From positions 3,766,001 through 3,830,000 of the forward strand of contig NZ_AP027080.1 of the NCBI RefSeq assembly GCF_030295405.1: DNA of 64,000 nt, given 5' to 3'. Below, piece by piece: positions 8,990 through 18,163 of this stretch; position 1 is the stretch's first letter; the number at the start of each line of letters is the position of its first letter. The stretch comes from Mesoterricola silvestris. GTDB lineage: Bacteria > Acidobacteriota > Holophagae > Holophagales > Holophagaceae. The position numbers were made by a program, and so were the translations under genes. The notes beneath the pieces were generated by a model that saw only the letters and a program-made list of their open reading frames with translations, was not told where the DNA came from and ran no database searches.

Positions 8990-9005
8990 GGGCCGGGTCC
9001 TGTGT

Positions 9006-9035
9006 CAGAAAGTGCAAACAGTCTGCCAGAAGTGC
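9006..9035. promoter_or_regulatory. Candidate AraC-type operator (two direct repeats)
   Basis: CAGAAAGTGC at 9006-9015 and CAGAAGTGC at 9027-9035 are direct repeats. Their starts are 21 bp apart, two helical turns, as is typical of AraC-family half-sites. They sit between the regulator start (8989) and the PTS IIC start (9091), in the only non-coding stretch of the locus. The assignment is an inference from spacing and position. Confidence 0.45.
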
Positions 9036-9090
9036 GGCTATGCGGGGTGTTGCCGGATCCCTATGCTCACCTTGTCCCCCCGGAGCGGCC

Positions 9091-10115
<1,025 letters not shown>

Positions 10116-10119
<4 letters not shown>

Positions 10120-10415
10120 AGATCATCGCCATCACCGCCTGCCCCACGGGCATCGCCCACACGTACATGGCCGCCGAATGCCTGGAACGGGCGGGTGCCC
10201 AGCTGGGGCACCAGGTCAAGGTGGAGACCCAGGGCGCCATGGGCGTGGAGAACCGCCTCACGGAAGACGATATCGCGGGCGCCGACGCCCTCATCCTCGC
10301 CGCGGACATCCCCGTGACCGGGCGCGAACGCTTCGACGGCGTCCCCCGGATCCTGGAGGTGCCGGTGCAGCAGGCCATCCGGAATCCGGCCGAGATCTTC
10401 GGCCGGCTCCCATGA
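10116..10415 (+). CDS. PTS fructose-type EIIB
   Basis: A 99-residue cytoplasmic phosphocarrier that passes phosphate from IIA to the sugar on IIC. The active-site motif ITACPTGIAHTYMAAE is at residues 6-21, with phospho-accepting Cys9. The length is standard for a single IIB domain. The ATG overlaps the IIC stop as ATGA, and its own stop overlaps the next start in the same way, so the three PTS genes are probably translationally coupled. Confidence 0.93.
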
Positions 10416-12859
10416 CCCGGGAAACAGTCTTCGCCTTCCCCCTCCCCGGAGGGCTCCACGCGCGGCCCGCGGCCGCGCTCCGGGACCGGGCCCTGGCCTT
10501 CGACGCCCGTTGCGTGTTCATCAACGACCGCACCGGAGCCCGGGCCCCCCTGGGCAATCTGCTGGGCCTGCTGGCCACCGACACCCGCCACCGGGACCCC
10601 TGCCGGATCCTGGCCGAGGGCCCCGGCGCGGAGTTGGCCCGGGCGGACCTGGCGGACTTCCTCCAGGGGGCCTTCCTGGCCTGCGACGCCCCCGGGGAGC
10701 CGCCCCGGGAATCGCCCCGGGCCGGCATCGCCCTCCGCCGCATCCTCGACGGGGCCGGCTGCGCCTTCCACCAGGGCCTCCCCGTGGCCCCCGGCGTGGG
10801 CACGGGCCCGGCGGTGCTGGACCGGCCCCCCAGGACGGCCATCCAGGGGGCGCCCTGCGCGGATCCGGCGGCGGCCTCCCGGGACCTGCACGGGGCCCTG
10901 GCCCGGGTGCTGGAGGCCCTGCGCGCCGGCGCGGCCCTGCCCGGCGACCCCGCCCGCGCCGCGGTGCTGGAGGCCCAGGCCGCCATGCTCCAGGACGCGG
11001 AATGGATCGCCGTCATGGAGGAGGGCCTGGCCCAGGGCGCCCCCGCTGCCGTGTACCGGGGCGCGCGGTGGGCCCGGGCCCGGCTCCTGGCCTCCGGCAG
11101 CCCCTACCTGCGGGAGCGGGCCCTGGACGTGCAGGACCTGGGGGACCGGCTCCTGGCCGAACTCGGCGCCGCCGCGCCCGGCGTCCTGGAACTGCCGGGC
11201 CCCTGCGTGGTGGTGGCCCACGACCTCACCCCCTCCCGGCTCCTGGCCCTGGACCGCCGCCTGGTGCGGGGCCTGGTGCTTGCCGAGGGCGCGGCCACCT
11301 CCCACACCGCCATCCTGGCGCGCAATTTCGGCATCCCCTGCGTGGCCGGCGCCGGGGGCCCCGCCCTGGCCCCGGGGCAGCGGGTCACCGTGGACGGCGA
11401 CCGGGGCCTGGTGGTGCCGGATCCCCCCGCGGCCCTGGAGGCCTACTACGGGATCCAGGCGCGGGAACGCTCCCGGCTTCCGGCCCCGGGCGCCGGCCTC
11501 ACCTCCGACGGGGTGCCCATCGGGCTCCAGGCCAACATCCTGGGCGCCGGAGAAGCCGGGCCCGCCTTCGCCTGCGGAGCGGAGGGCATCGGCCTCTTCC
11601 GTTCCGAGATGCTTTTCCTGGACCGGGATTCCGCCCCCGGGGAGGAGGAGCAGTACCAGGCCTACCGCCAGGTCCTGGAAGCCGCCGCGGGAAGGCCCGT
11701 GGTGCTCCGGCTCCTGGATGTGGGCGGCGACAAGCCCCTGCCCTACCTGCCCCTGCCCCCGGAGGCGAACCCGTACCTGGGGCGCCGCGGGGTGCGGTGG
11801 TACGCGCTGCACCCCGACCTGGTGCGGACCCAGCTGCGCGCCGCGGCCCGGGCCTCGGCCCACGGGGACCTGCGCCTCATGATCCCCATGGTGGCCGAGG
11901 CCGCGGAGATCCGCGCGGTGCGCGCCCTGATGGCCGAGGCGGCGGAGGCCCCCCTGCCCCTGGGCATCATGGTGGAGGTGCCCGCCGCAGCCCTGAACCT
12001 GGAGGCCCTGGCGCGGGAGGCGGACTTCCTTTGCGTGGGAACCAACGACCTGGTGCAGTACCTGTTCGCCGCGGACCGCGGGGACGCCCGGGTCGCCAGG
12101 GCTTCCCACGACTGGCACCCGGCGACCCTCCGGGTGCTGGCGCGCATCGTCGCCCAGGCCTCCGGGCGCCCCCTGAGCCTCTGCGGGGAGATGGCGGGCC
12201 GGCCCGGGCTGCTGCCCCTCCTGGTGGGCCTGGGCTTCCGGACCCTGAGCCTGGCACCGGCCCTCCTGCCGGAGGCGCGCCGGGCCCTGGCGCGCCTGGA
12301 CTCGGCCCGGTGCCGGGACCTGGCGGAGCGGGCCCTGGCCTCGGAGGACGCCGACGCCGTGGAGGCCCTGCTGAGGGAAGGCGCCGGGCAGGGCCGGACC
12401 GCCGAGCTGGTCACCCTGGACCTCATCGAGCCCCGGGCCTCCTGCGCCAGCAAGGAGGAGGCCATCAAGCTCCTGGCCGAGCGCGTGGCGGCCCTCGGCC
12501 GGGCCCGGGACCCCCTGGCCCTGGAGGAGGCCGCCTGGGAGCGGGAACTCACCTACGCCACGGGCGTGGGCTTCGGTTTCGCCGTGCCCCATTGCAAATC
12601 CACCGCGGTGGAGATCCCCTCCCTGGCGGTGCTGCGCCTGGCCGAGCCCGTCCCGTGGGGCTCCCTGGACGGGCTTCCCGTGGACTGCCTCCTGTTCCTG
12701 GCCACCCCCGCCGGGGACGGCGGCCAGGAGCACCTGCGCATCTTCGCGCGCCTCGCCCGCAAGCTCATGGACCCCGCCTTCCGCGACGCCCTGCGCGCCG
12801 CCCCATCCTCCCAGGAAATCCTCACGCTCCTCGGCCACCAGGTCATCACCCCCATCTGA
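10412..12859 (+). CDS. HPr-EI-IIA fusion phosphotransferase (fructose-type PTS)
   Basis: An 815-residue cytoplasmic multiphosphoryl protein. Residues 1-90 are HPr, with GGLHARPAA and phospho-His16. Residues about 115-670 are enzyme I: the swivelling phospho-His domain has EGAATSHTAILARNFGIPC (His298), and the PEP-binding barrel has IGLFRSEMLFLDRD, LRLLDVGGDKPLPYLP, MIPMVAEAAEIRAVR and SLCGEMAG with catalytic Cys591. Residues about 675-815 are a fructose-type IIA (GVGFGFAVPHCKS, His727). The order HPr-EI-IIA is unlike E. coli FruB (IIA-HPr), but multi-domain FPr proteins of this kind are known. With the IIB and IIC genes it makes a self-contained PEP-to-sugar chain. Confidence 0.93.
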   Translation: MTRETVFAFPLPGGLHARPAAALRDRALAFDARCVFINDRTGARAPLGNLLGLLATDTRHRDPCRILAEGPGAELARADLADFLQGAFLACDAPGEPPRESPRAGIALRRILDGAGCAFHQGLPVAPGVGTGPAVLDRPPRTAIQGAPCADPAAASRDLHGALARVLEALRAGAALPGDPARAAVLEAQAAMLQDAEWIAVMEEGLAQGAPAAVYRGARWARARLLASGSPYLRERALDVQDLGDRLLAELGAAAPGVLELPGPCVVVAHDLTPSRLLALDRRLVRGLVLAEGAATSHTAILARNFGIPCVAGAGGPALAPGQRVTVDGDRGLVVPDPPAALEAYYGIQARERSRLPAPGAGLTSDGVPIGLQANILGAGEAGPAFACGAEGIGLFRSEMLFLDRDSAPGEEEQYQAYRQVLEAAAGRPVVLRLLDVGGDKPLPYLPLPPEANPYLGRRGVRWYALHPDLVRTQLRAAARASAHGDLRLMIPMVAEAAEIRAVRALMAEAAEAPLPLGIMVEVPAAALNLEALAREADFLCVGTNDLVQYLFAADRGDARVARASHDWHPATLRVLARIVAQASGRPLSLCGEMAGRPGLLPLLVGLGFRTLSLAPALLPEARRALARLDSARCRDLAERALASEDADAVEALLREGAGQGRTAELVTLDLIEPRASCASKEEAIKLLAERVAALGRARDPLALEEAAWERELTYATGVGFGFAVPHCKSTAVEIPSLAVLRLAEPVPWGSLDGLPVDCLLFLATPAGDGGQEHLRIFARLARKLMDPAFRDALRAAPSSQEILTLLGHQVITPI

Positions 12860-12870
12860 CAGGACCCCCC

Positions 12871-15800
12871 ATGCGCAGAACCCTCCTCGCCGCCTCCCTC
12901 ACCACCTCCCTGGCCTCCCTCCTCGCCGCGGCGCCCGACCTCGAGAAGGACCGGACCCTCTTCGTGGCCAACTACTCCCACCTGGACACCCAGTGGCGGT
13001 GGGCCTATCCCCTGGTGGTCAAGGAGATGCTCCGCAACACCCTCTACGACAACTTCCGCATCATGGAAGAGCATCCGGAATACGTCTTCAACTGGTCCGG
13101 CGCCGGACGCTACCAGCTCATCAAGGAGTACTACCCGGCCGAGTACGCGCGCCTCAAGGCCTACGTGGCCAAGGGCCAGTGGTGGCCCTCCTCCAATGCC
13201 TGGGAGGAATCGGACGTGAACGTCCCCGCCTCCGAATCCGTCATCCGCCAGCTCCTGGTGGGCCATTCCTTCTTCAAGCGCGAATTCGGCACCGAAAGCT
13301 CGGACTTCATGCTTCCGGACTGCTTCGGGTTCCCGGCCTCCCTGCCCTCCATCCTGGCCCACTGCGGCCTCAAGGGCTTCTCGACCCAGAAGCTCACCTG
13401 GCATTCCGCCAACGGCATCCCCTTCAACGTGGGCCGGTGGGAGGGGCCCGACGGGAATTCCGTGGTGGCCGCGCTGAACGCCGGCACCTATGACGCGCAC
13501 CTCACCGCGCCCCTGGACGGGGAGGCCTGGGTGAAGCGTCTGGACGCCAACGGCGCCGCCTCGGGCCTGAAGGTGGACTACCTCTACAACGGCAACGGGG
13601 ACGAGGGCGGGTCCCCCTTCCCGGATTCCCTGGCCACCCTCTGGGCGGGCCTCAGGGCCAAGGGCCCCGTGAAGGTCCTGGCGGGCCGCGCGGACCTGAT
13701 GTTCGACGCCATCACCCCGGCCCAGAAGGCCAAGCTCCCCGGCTACCGCGGGGACCTCCTCCTAATCGAGCACTCCGCGGGCTCCCTCACCTCCCAGGCC
13801 TTCATGAAGCACCTGAACCGGCGCAACGAGCTGCTCGCGGACGCCGCGGAAAAGGCCTCCACCGCGGCCCACCTCCTGGGCGCGGCGCCGTACCCCGCCG
13901 CCACCCTGGAAAAGGCCTGGGGCCTCATGCTGCGCAACGAATTCCACGACATCCTGCCCGGCACCTGCCTGCCCCGGAGCTACGAGTACGCCTGGAACGA
14001 CGAGCTCCTGGCGGCCAAGGCCTTCCAGGGGAGCCTGGAGGACGGCGTCGCCGCCGTCACCCGCGGCCTGGACACGCGGGTGGCGGGAACCCCGGTGGTG
14101 GTCTTCAATCCCCTGGGCATCGCCCGGGAGGACGTGGTGGACGCCCTGGTGCCCGAGGCCCTGGCCAAGGCCGGAAGCCTGGTGGCCACGGACGGCGCCG
14201 GGCGCAGGCTGCCCACCCAGCTCACGGTGGGACCCGACGGCAGGGCCCACGTGATCTTCCGGGCCCAGGTGCCCTCCGTGGGCTTCGCGGTCTTCGGCCT
14301 CCAGGCCGGGCCGGCCCCCGCGGGCAGGGAACTCTCCGTTTCGGCCCGGGTCCTTGAGAACGCCCGGTACCGCGTGACCCTGCTGGACTCGGGGGACCTG
14401 GGTGGCATCTACGACAAGGCCGCGCGGCGCGAACTTCTTTCGGGTCCCGGGCGCCTGGCCTTCCAGCACGAGAAGCCCTCGCGGTGGCCGGCCTGGAACA
14501 TGGACTGGACCGACCGCCAGAAGCCGGCCCGGGCCTTCGTGTCGGGCCCCGCGCGCATCGAGATCGTCGAGGACGGCCCGGTGAGGGTGTCCCTCCGGGT
14601 GGAGCGGGAATCCGAGGGCTCGCGCTTCCAGCAGACCTACAGCCTCACCCAGGGCGGGGACCGGGTGGAGGTGGCCAACCTCGTGGACTGGAAGTCCTCG
14701 GAGAGCTCCCTCAAGGCGGACCTGCCCCTGGCGGTCTCCAATCCCCAGGCCACGTACAACTGGGACCTGGGCACCGTCTCCCGGGGCAACAACGAGCCCC
14801 GGAAGTTCGAGGTGCCCACCCACGGATGGATGGATCTCACGGACACCAAGGGCGACTACGGCGTCACCGTACTCACCGGCGCCAAGTACGGCAGCGACAA
14901 GCCCGATGACCACACCCTGCGCCTCACCCTGCTGTACACTCCGGGAGTCGGCAAGGACTACCGGGAGCAGCGGTGGCAGGACTGGGGCCGCCACGTCTTC
15001 ACCTACGGCATCGCCGGCCACAGGGGGGACTGGCGCAAGGCCGGCAGCCCCTGGCTGGCCCAGCGCCAGGACCGGCCCCTGGAGGCCTTCCAGGCCGAGG
15101 CCCACGCCGGGCCCCTGGGCCGGACCTTCAGCCTCCTCCAGGTTTCCGGGGCCCAGGTGGCCATCCAGGCCGTGAAGCGCGCCGAAGACGGGGAGGGCAT
15201 CGTCGTGCGCCTCCAGGAGCTGGACGGCGCCGCCGCGAAGGTGGCCCTGAAGGCCGCCGGCCCCGTGCGCGGGGCCCGGGAGCTGGACGGCCTGGAGCGC
15301 CCCCTGGGGGCGGTCGCCGTGAAGGATGGCGGCCTCCAGCTGGCCTTCGGCCCCTACCAGCTGCGCACCCTGGGTCTGCGCCTGGAGGCCCCGGCGGCCC
15401 TGGCCGCCCCCGCCTCCACGCCCCTGGACCTGCCCTTCAACCTGCAGGCCTTCACCGACGACGGCCACCGCGACGACGGCGCCATGGACGGCGCCTTCAC
15501 GGGCTACCCCGCCGAGATGATCGAGGACACCGTCCAGGCCGCGGGCGTCACCTTCCGCATGGGTCCCCGCGCCCCCCGCAGCCTCAACGCCGTGGCCAGC
15601 GACGGCCAGGTGCTCGCCCTGCCCGCGGGCACGCGCCGGGTGCACCTCCTGGTGGCCGCCTCCGGGACCGGGGCCCGCGCCGTGTTCACCGCGGGCCCCG
15701 CCGCCACCACCGTCCAGGTGCCGGCCTGGACGGGCTACCTGGGCTCCTGGGACAACCGGGTCTTCGACGGCGAGGTTTCCGAAAAGACCTACAGCGTGGA

Positions 15801-16095
15801 CAACCCCCTGCTGCGGGTGGACCCCGCCTTCCTGGCCCCGGGCCGGCCCGCCTGGTGGGCCTCGCACCTCCACGCCAAGGGGGAGGACCGGGTGTACGAG
15901 TACAGCTACATGTTCGCCACCGCGGTGGAGATCCCCGAGGGCGTCACGACCCTGACCCTGCCCCGGGACCGGAACGTGAAGGTCTTCGCCGCCACCGCCG
16001 CCTCCGTGGACAACACCGGCGCCGCGCCCCTGCGCCCCTTCTTCCCCGAGCTCCTGCGGGACGCCGCCTTCCGGGCGAGGTTCTCCAGGCCCTGA
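12871..16095 (+). CDS. Exported GH38 alpha-mannosidase
   Basis: A 1074-residue retaining glycosidase of family GH38, starting 11 nt after the PTS fusion gene. A long frame stays open upstream, but the ATG at 12871 starts a clear signal peptide (MRRTLLAASLTTSLASLLAA), so the enzyme acts outside the cytoplasm. The catalytic domain has the zinc motif SHLDTQWRW (His37, Asp39), the putative nucleophile Asp150 in LPDCFGFPASLP, and NEFHDILPGTCLP, where the family has FHD..PG. The large C-terminal part is beta-rich, as in other GH38 enzymes. The layout recalls the E. coli mng locus (fructose-type PTS plus GH38 MngB for mannosylglycerate), but there the enzyme is cytoplasmic. Here it would release mannose for the PTS. 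Confidence 0.9.
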   Translation: MRRTLLAASLTTSLASLLAAAPDLEKDRTLFVANYSHLDTQWRWAYPLVVKEMLRNTLYDNFRIMEEHPEYVFNWSGAGRYQLIKEYYPAEYARLKAYVAKGQWWPSSNAWEESDVNVPASESVIRQLLVGHSFFKREFGTESSDFMLPDCFGFPASLPSILAHCGLKGFSTQKLTWHSANGIPFNVGRWEGPDGNSVVAALNAGTYDAHLTAPLDGEAWVKRLDANGAASGLKVDYLYNGNGDEGGSPFPDSLATLWAGLRAKGPVKVLAGRADLMFDAITPAQKAKLPGYRGDLLLIEHSAGSLTSQAFMKHLNRRNELLADAAEKASTAAHLLGAAPYPAATLEKAWGLMLRNEFHDILPGTCLPRSYEYAWNDELLAAKAFQGSLEDGVAAVTRGLDTRVAGTPVVVFNPLGIAREDVVDALVPEALAKAGSLVATDGAGRRLPTQLTVGPDGRAHVIFRAQVPSVGFAVFGLQAGPAPAGRELSVSARVLENARYRVTLLDSGDLGGIYDKAARRELLSGPGRLAFQHEKPSRWPAWNMDWTDRQKPARAFVSGPARIEIVEDGPVRVSLRVERESEGSRFQQTYSLTQGGDRVEVANLVDWKSSESSLKADLPLAVSNPQATYNWDLGTVSRGNNEPRKFEVPTHGWMDLTDTKGDYGVTVLTGAKYGSDKPDDHTLRLTLLYTPGVGKDYREQRWQDWGRHVFTYGIAGHRGDWRKAGSPWLAQRQDRPLEAFQAEAHAGPLGRTFSLLQVSGAQVAIQAVKRAEDGEGIVVRLQELDGAAAKVALKAAGPVRGARELDGLERPLGAVAVKDGGLQLAFGPYQLRTLGLRLEAPAALAAPASTPLDLPFNLQAFTDDGHRDDGAMDGAFTGYPAEMIEDTVQAAGVTFRMGPRAPRSLNAVASDGQVLALPAGTRRVHLLVAASGTGARAVFTAGPAATTVQVPAWTGYLGSWDNRVFDGEVSEKTYSVDNPLLRVDPAFLAPGRPAWWASHLHAKGEDRVYEYSYMFATAVEIPEGVTTLTLPRDRNVKVFAATAASVDNTGAAPLRPFFPELLRDAAFRARFSRP

Positions 16096-16126
16096 GGACG
16101 CTATACTCCAGGCCACGGGAGAACGC

Positions 16127-16495
16127 ATGATCCGCAGATGTTCGGACCTTTCCATGGAGCCCCGGCTCGCCATCCGCGGCGGGTCGGGGCCGGCCCTGAG
16201 CGGCGACTATTTCGGCATGGGCGCCATGGACGGCGTCCTGAGCGCGGGCCGCACGGTGCTGGAGCCCGGCTCCAGCATCGGCGAGCACCCCCACCCCAAC
16301 ACCGACGAGCTCTACCTGATCCTGGAGGGCCGGGGCACCGGGATCCTGGACGGGGAGCGGTTCCCCGTGGGCCCGGGGGACCTCTTCATCCTGAAGGCGG
16401 GGCACTCCCACGGCCTGGTGAACGATTCGGACGCACCCCTGGCCTTCTTCGGGCTGCTCACCCGGCAAACGCCCCCGGCCCCCTTGTCCAAATAA
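16127..16495 (+). CDS. Single-domain cupin protein
   Basis: A 122-residue protein with one cupin barrel. The metal-binding motif is GEHPHPNTDELYLILEG (His54, His56, Glu61), followed by VGPGDLFILKAGHSHGL, which supplies the last His (93 or 95). The start has GGGAG 6 nt upstream. Such small cupins may be sugar isomerases, dioxygenases or sensors, and no catalytic type can be chosen. The gene follows the alpha-mannosidase by 31 nt, so a role in mannose or mannoside metabolism is possible. The sequence after its stop turns AT-rich. Confidence 0.8.
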   Translation: MIRRCSDLSMEPRLAIRGGSGPALSGDYFGMGAMDGVLSAGRTVLEPGSSIGEHPHPNTDELYLILEGRGTGILDGERFPVGPGDLFILKAGHSHGLVNDSDAPLAFFGLLTRQTPPAPLSK

Positions 16496-16511
16496 ATAGT
16501 TAATACATAAT
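16484..16511 (+). promoter_or_regulatory. Possible promoter before the small exported protein genes
   Basis: TTGTCC at 16484-16489 and CATAAT at 16506-16511 are separated by 16 bp. They lie in a short AT-rich stretch across the end of the cupin gene, about 100 bp before the ATG at 16610. The -35 match is imperfect, and the call rests on local base composition and position. Confidence 0.35.
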
Positions 16512-16609
16512 TCAGGGCATGCCCCCGGCGGGGCGCCCCCGGGCAACGCTCCGCCCGAATCCCCCTCGCCCCGCCAGGGAGTCCCCGTGGCCTCGTCCGC
16601 CCGTTGAGC

Positions 16610-17164
16610 ATGCGGCCCTCCATCCGCCTTTTCCCGCTCCTTATGGCCCTGGCCCCCGGGCTCCACGCCCAGGACCGCCTGGAGCTCCTGAACCGCTCGG
16701 GCCGGCCCTGGACGCTCGCCCTGGCCGAGGGGGCCAAGCCCGGCCGGGGATCCCTGACCCTCGTGGACAAGTTCACGGGACGGGTCCGGGCCCAGCTCGC
16801 GAAGACCGGGGAGCAGGTGGTGCTGCCCCCCCAGGGCCGTTTCCTCCTGGTTTTCAACCGGGTTGGGGGCTACCTCTACCAGGATTTCCTGCTCCGGGAC
16901 AGCTTCGGCTTCTACGGCGAATATGTGGCCTGCGTGGAATTCCTATCCAGCCCGGGCATCTCGGTCCAGCTTGTGGACCAGCACGTGGGCCCCCCCATGG
17001 ACCAAGCGGATGATGGTGCGATCAAACAATACGTCCTGGACGCCATCGCAATTGGAAGTGGAAACATCATTATCCATCCCAATTCACTGAAAGAAATCGG
17101 CAGTTCCAGCCACGGATCCCTCCATTTACCCCCGTTCGCTCCTTTGGTGTTACCAACAAACTGA
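16610..17164 (+). CDS. Small exported protein of unknown function
   Basis: A 184-residue protein with a signal peptide (MRPSIRLFPLLMALAPGLHAQ). I use the ATG at 16610; a TTG two codons earlier is also in frame. The mature part begins RLELLNRSGRPWTLALAEG, resembling small secreted proteins with one beta-sandwich, but I cannot name the family. The last 60 or so codons (from about 16980) are clearly poorer in G+C than the first part and than neighbouring genes. This may mean a recent change at the 3' end or weak selection there. It runs in the same direction as the cystatin-like gene. Confidence 0.6.
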   Translation: MRPSIRLFPLLMALAPGLHAQDRLELLNRSGRPWTLALAEGAKPGRGSLTLVDKFTGRVRAQLAKTGEQVVLPPQGRFLLVFNRVGGYLYQDFLLRDSFGFYGEYVACVEFLSSPGISVQLVDQHVGPPMDQADDGAIKQYVLDAIAIGSGNIIIHPNSLKEIGSSSHGSLHLPPFAPLVLPTN

Positions 17165-17275
17165 TTTATCGACCTATTGACAACATCAATAAAGTCTCCA
17201 AACTTGATCTGTGGATTGAGTCACAACTTCAATCACGACAAAGAATAATTAATCCCAATTCCATCGGAGTCCCCC

Positions 17276-17623
17276 GTGAACAGGTTTGTTCTGGCCATCC
17301 TTCTCTGCCCCAGCCTCACCCTGGCGGCCCAATCCCCCGCCCGGCCCGCCCCCCAGCCGGGCTCGGACCCCATCCTCGTGGGCGACTACCGGCCCACCCC
17401 CGTGGACCAGCCCCAGGTGCGGGAGGCCAAGGATTTCCTCCAGCAGAAGCTCCCCGGCATGACCCTCCTGGACGTGACCCGCGCCTACACCCAGGTGGTG
17501 GCCGGCCTCAACGTCAAGCTCCAGGCCAAGGTCCTGGACGAGGAAGGGACCATGGACTGGGAGTTCGTCGCCTTCCAGGGCCTCGACGGCACCTGGCACC
17601 TGACTTCGGCGAACCGGATCTAG
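17276..17623 (+). CDS. Small exported protein with a cystatin-like motif
   Basis: A 115-residue protein starting at GTG with GGAG upstream, and a signal peptide (MNRFVLAILLCPSLTLAAQ). The mature part has the helix-strand order of a cystatin fold: a helix (QVREAKDFLQQKLPG), then TLLDVTRAYTQVVAGLNVKL, in which QVVAG matches the protease-wedging QxVxG loop of cystatins. KAKV-like strands and a Trp-containing end (TMDWEFVAFQGLDGTWHL) follow. Inhibition of papain-type cysteine proteases is the family expectation, but bacterial members are poorly characterised and the N-terminal conserved Gly is not certain. A palindromic repeat begins 10 nt after its stop. Confidence 0.65.
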   Translation: MNRFVLAILLCPSLTLAAQSPARPAPQPGSDPILVGDYRPTPVDQPQVREAKDFLQQKLPGMTLLDVTRAYTQVVAGLNVKLQAKVLDEEGTMDWEFVAFQGLDGTWHLTSANRI

Positions 17624-17633
17624 GTCGCGTTCA

Positions 17634-18089
17634 TCGTACATGTCCCGGCCCATCGTCAGGGATTCGCTGACGCAGGCAAGCTGCGTCAGCGCAAAGCTCA
17701 GGCCACGGGGTTGAGCGGGAGTGTTGGCACGCTCCGGCTTCGATCGGAGTTGCGGGCATCTGGAGCAGGGGGCTCCCCGGAGGGGCCTAGGTCCGGGGGG
17801 CCCGCTTCAAGTTTCAGGGAGTGGGGAACGGGTCGCGCCGACGTTGATCACTTCATGTGAAGCCGCTTGGAAACCAGCGTCGGCGCGGAACCAGGGCCAA
17901 CCCGGAACACTTGGAGCGGGTCGCCGGGGCATAGGCCCATCCGGGGGGCCCGGGCGCCGCAGCTTGGACGGGTTGTCCGTCGAAGCCGGAGTGTGGCAAC
18001 ACTCCCGCTCAACCCCGTGGCGTGAGCTTTGCGCTGACGCAGCTTGCCTGCGTCAGCGAATCCCTGACGCGGGTCTGGGACACGGGCGA
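17634..18089. repeat. 456-bp palindromic intergenic element (element 1)
   Basis: This fills the 531-bp gap between the cystatin-like gene and the thiolase gene. The core arms 17654-17743 and 17980-18069 are reverse complements at 87 of 90 positions. Weaker pairing continues outward to a terminal motif (TCGTACATGTCCCGG at 17634-17648, its inverted counterpart at 18075-18089). Inward it ends in a perfect 10-bp stem (CGCGCCGACG at 17834-17843 with 17878-17887). All pairs share one centre near 17861. Each arm also contains its own 10-bp hairpin (CGCTGACGCA with TGCGTCAGCG). No convincing open frame lies inside. It behaves like a MITE or REP-type non-autonomous repeat, and its RNA would fold into one long hairpin between convergent genes. 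Confidence 0.8.
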
Positions 18090-18163
18090 ATCAGTCCCGA
18101 ACAGGGCCGGGACACGGGCGAATCAGTCCCGAACAGGGCCGGGACGCGGGCGGATCAGTCCCG
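18077..18163. repeat. 32-bp direct tandem repeat, 2.7 copies
   Basis: Two identical 32-bp units (18077-18108 and 18109-18140) are followed by a partial third (18141-18163) with two changes in 23 bp. Each unit holds the inverted terminal motif of element 1 (GGGACACGGGCGA) and the sequence TCAGTCCCG. The latter is the reverse complement of the last codons and stop of the thiolase gene (CGG GAC TGA). The third copy is the actual end of that gene. The array is therefore a triplication of the element boundary together with the thiolase 3' tip. There are no spacers, so it is not CRISPR. Confidence 0.85.

Noticed and set aside
10510-16095. One open frame of over 1,800 codons spanning the PTS fusion and the mannosidase gene
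   Set aside because: Its first 790 codons are an out-of-frame reading of the PTS fusion gene, rich in Gly, Pro and Arg. Only the part from 12871 is a gene, with a signal peptide at that ATG.
17177-17205. Promoter with TTGACA at 17177 for the cystatin-like gene
   Set aside because: No acceptable -10 hexamer lies 16-18 bp downstream.
18077-18163. Possible CRISPR repeats
   Set aside because: The 32-bp units are head to tail with no spacers and no cas genes are present in the window.
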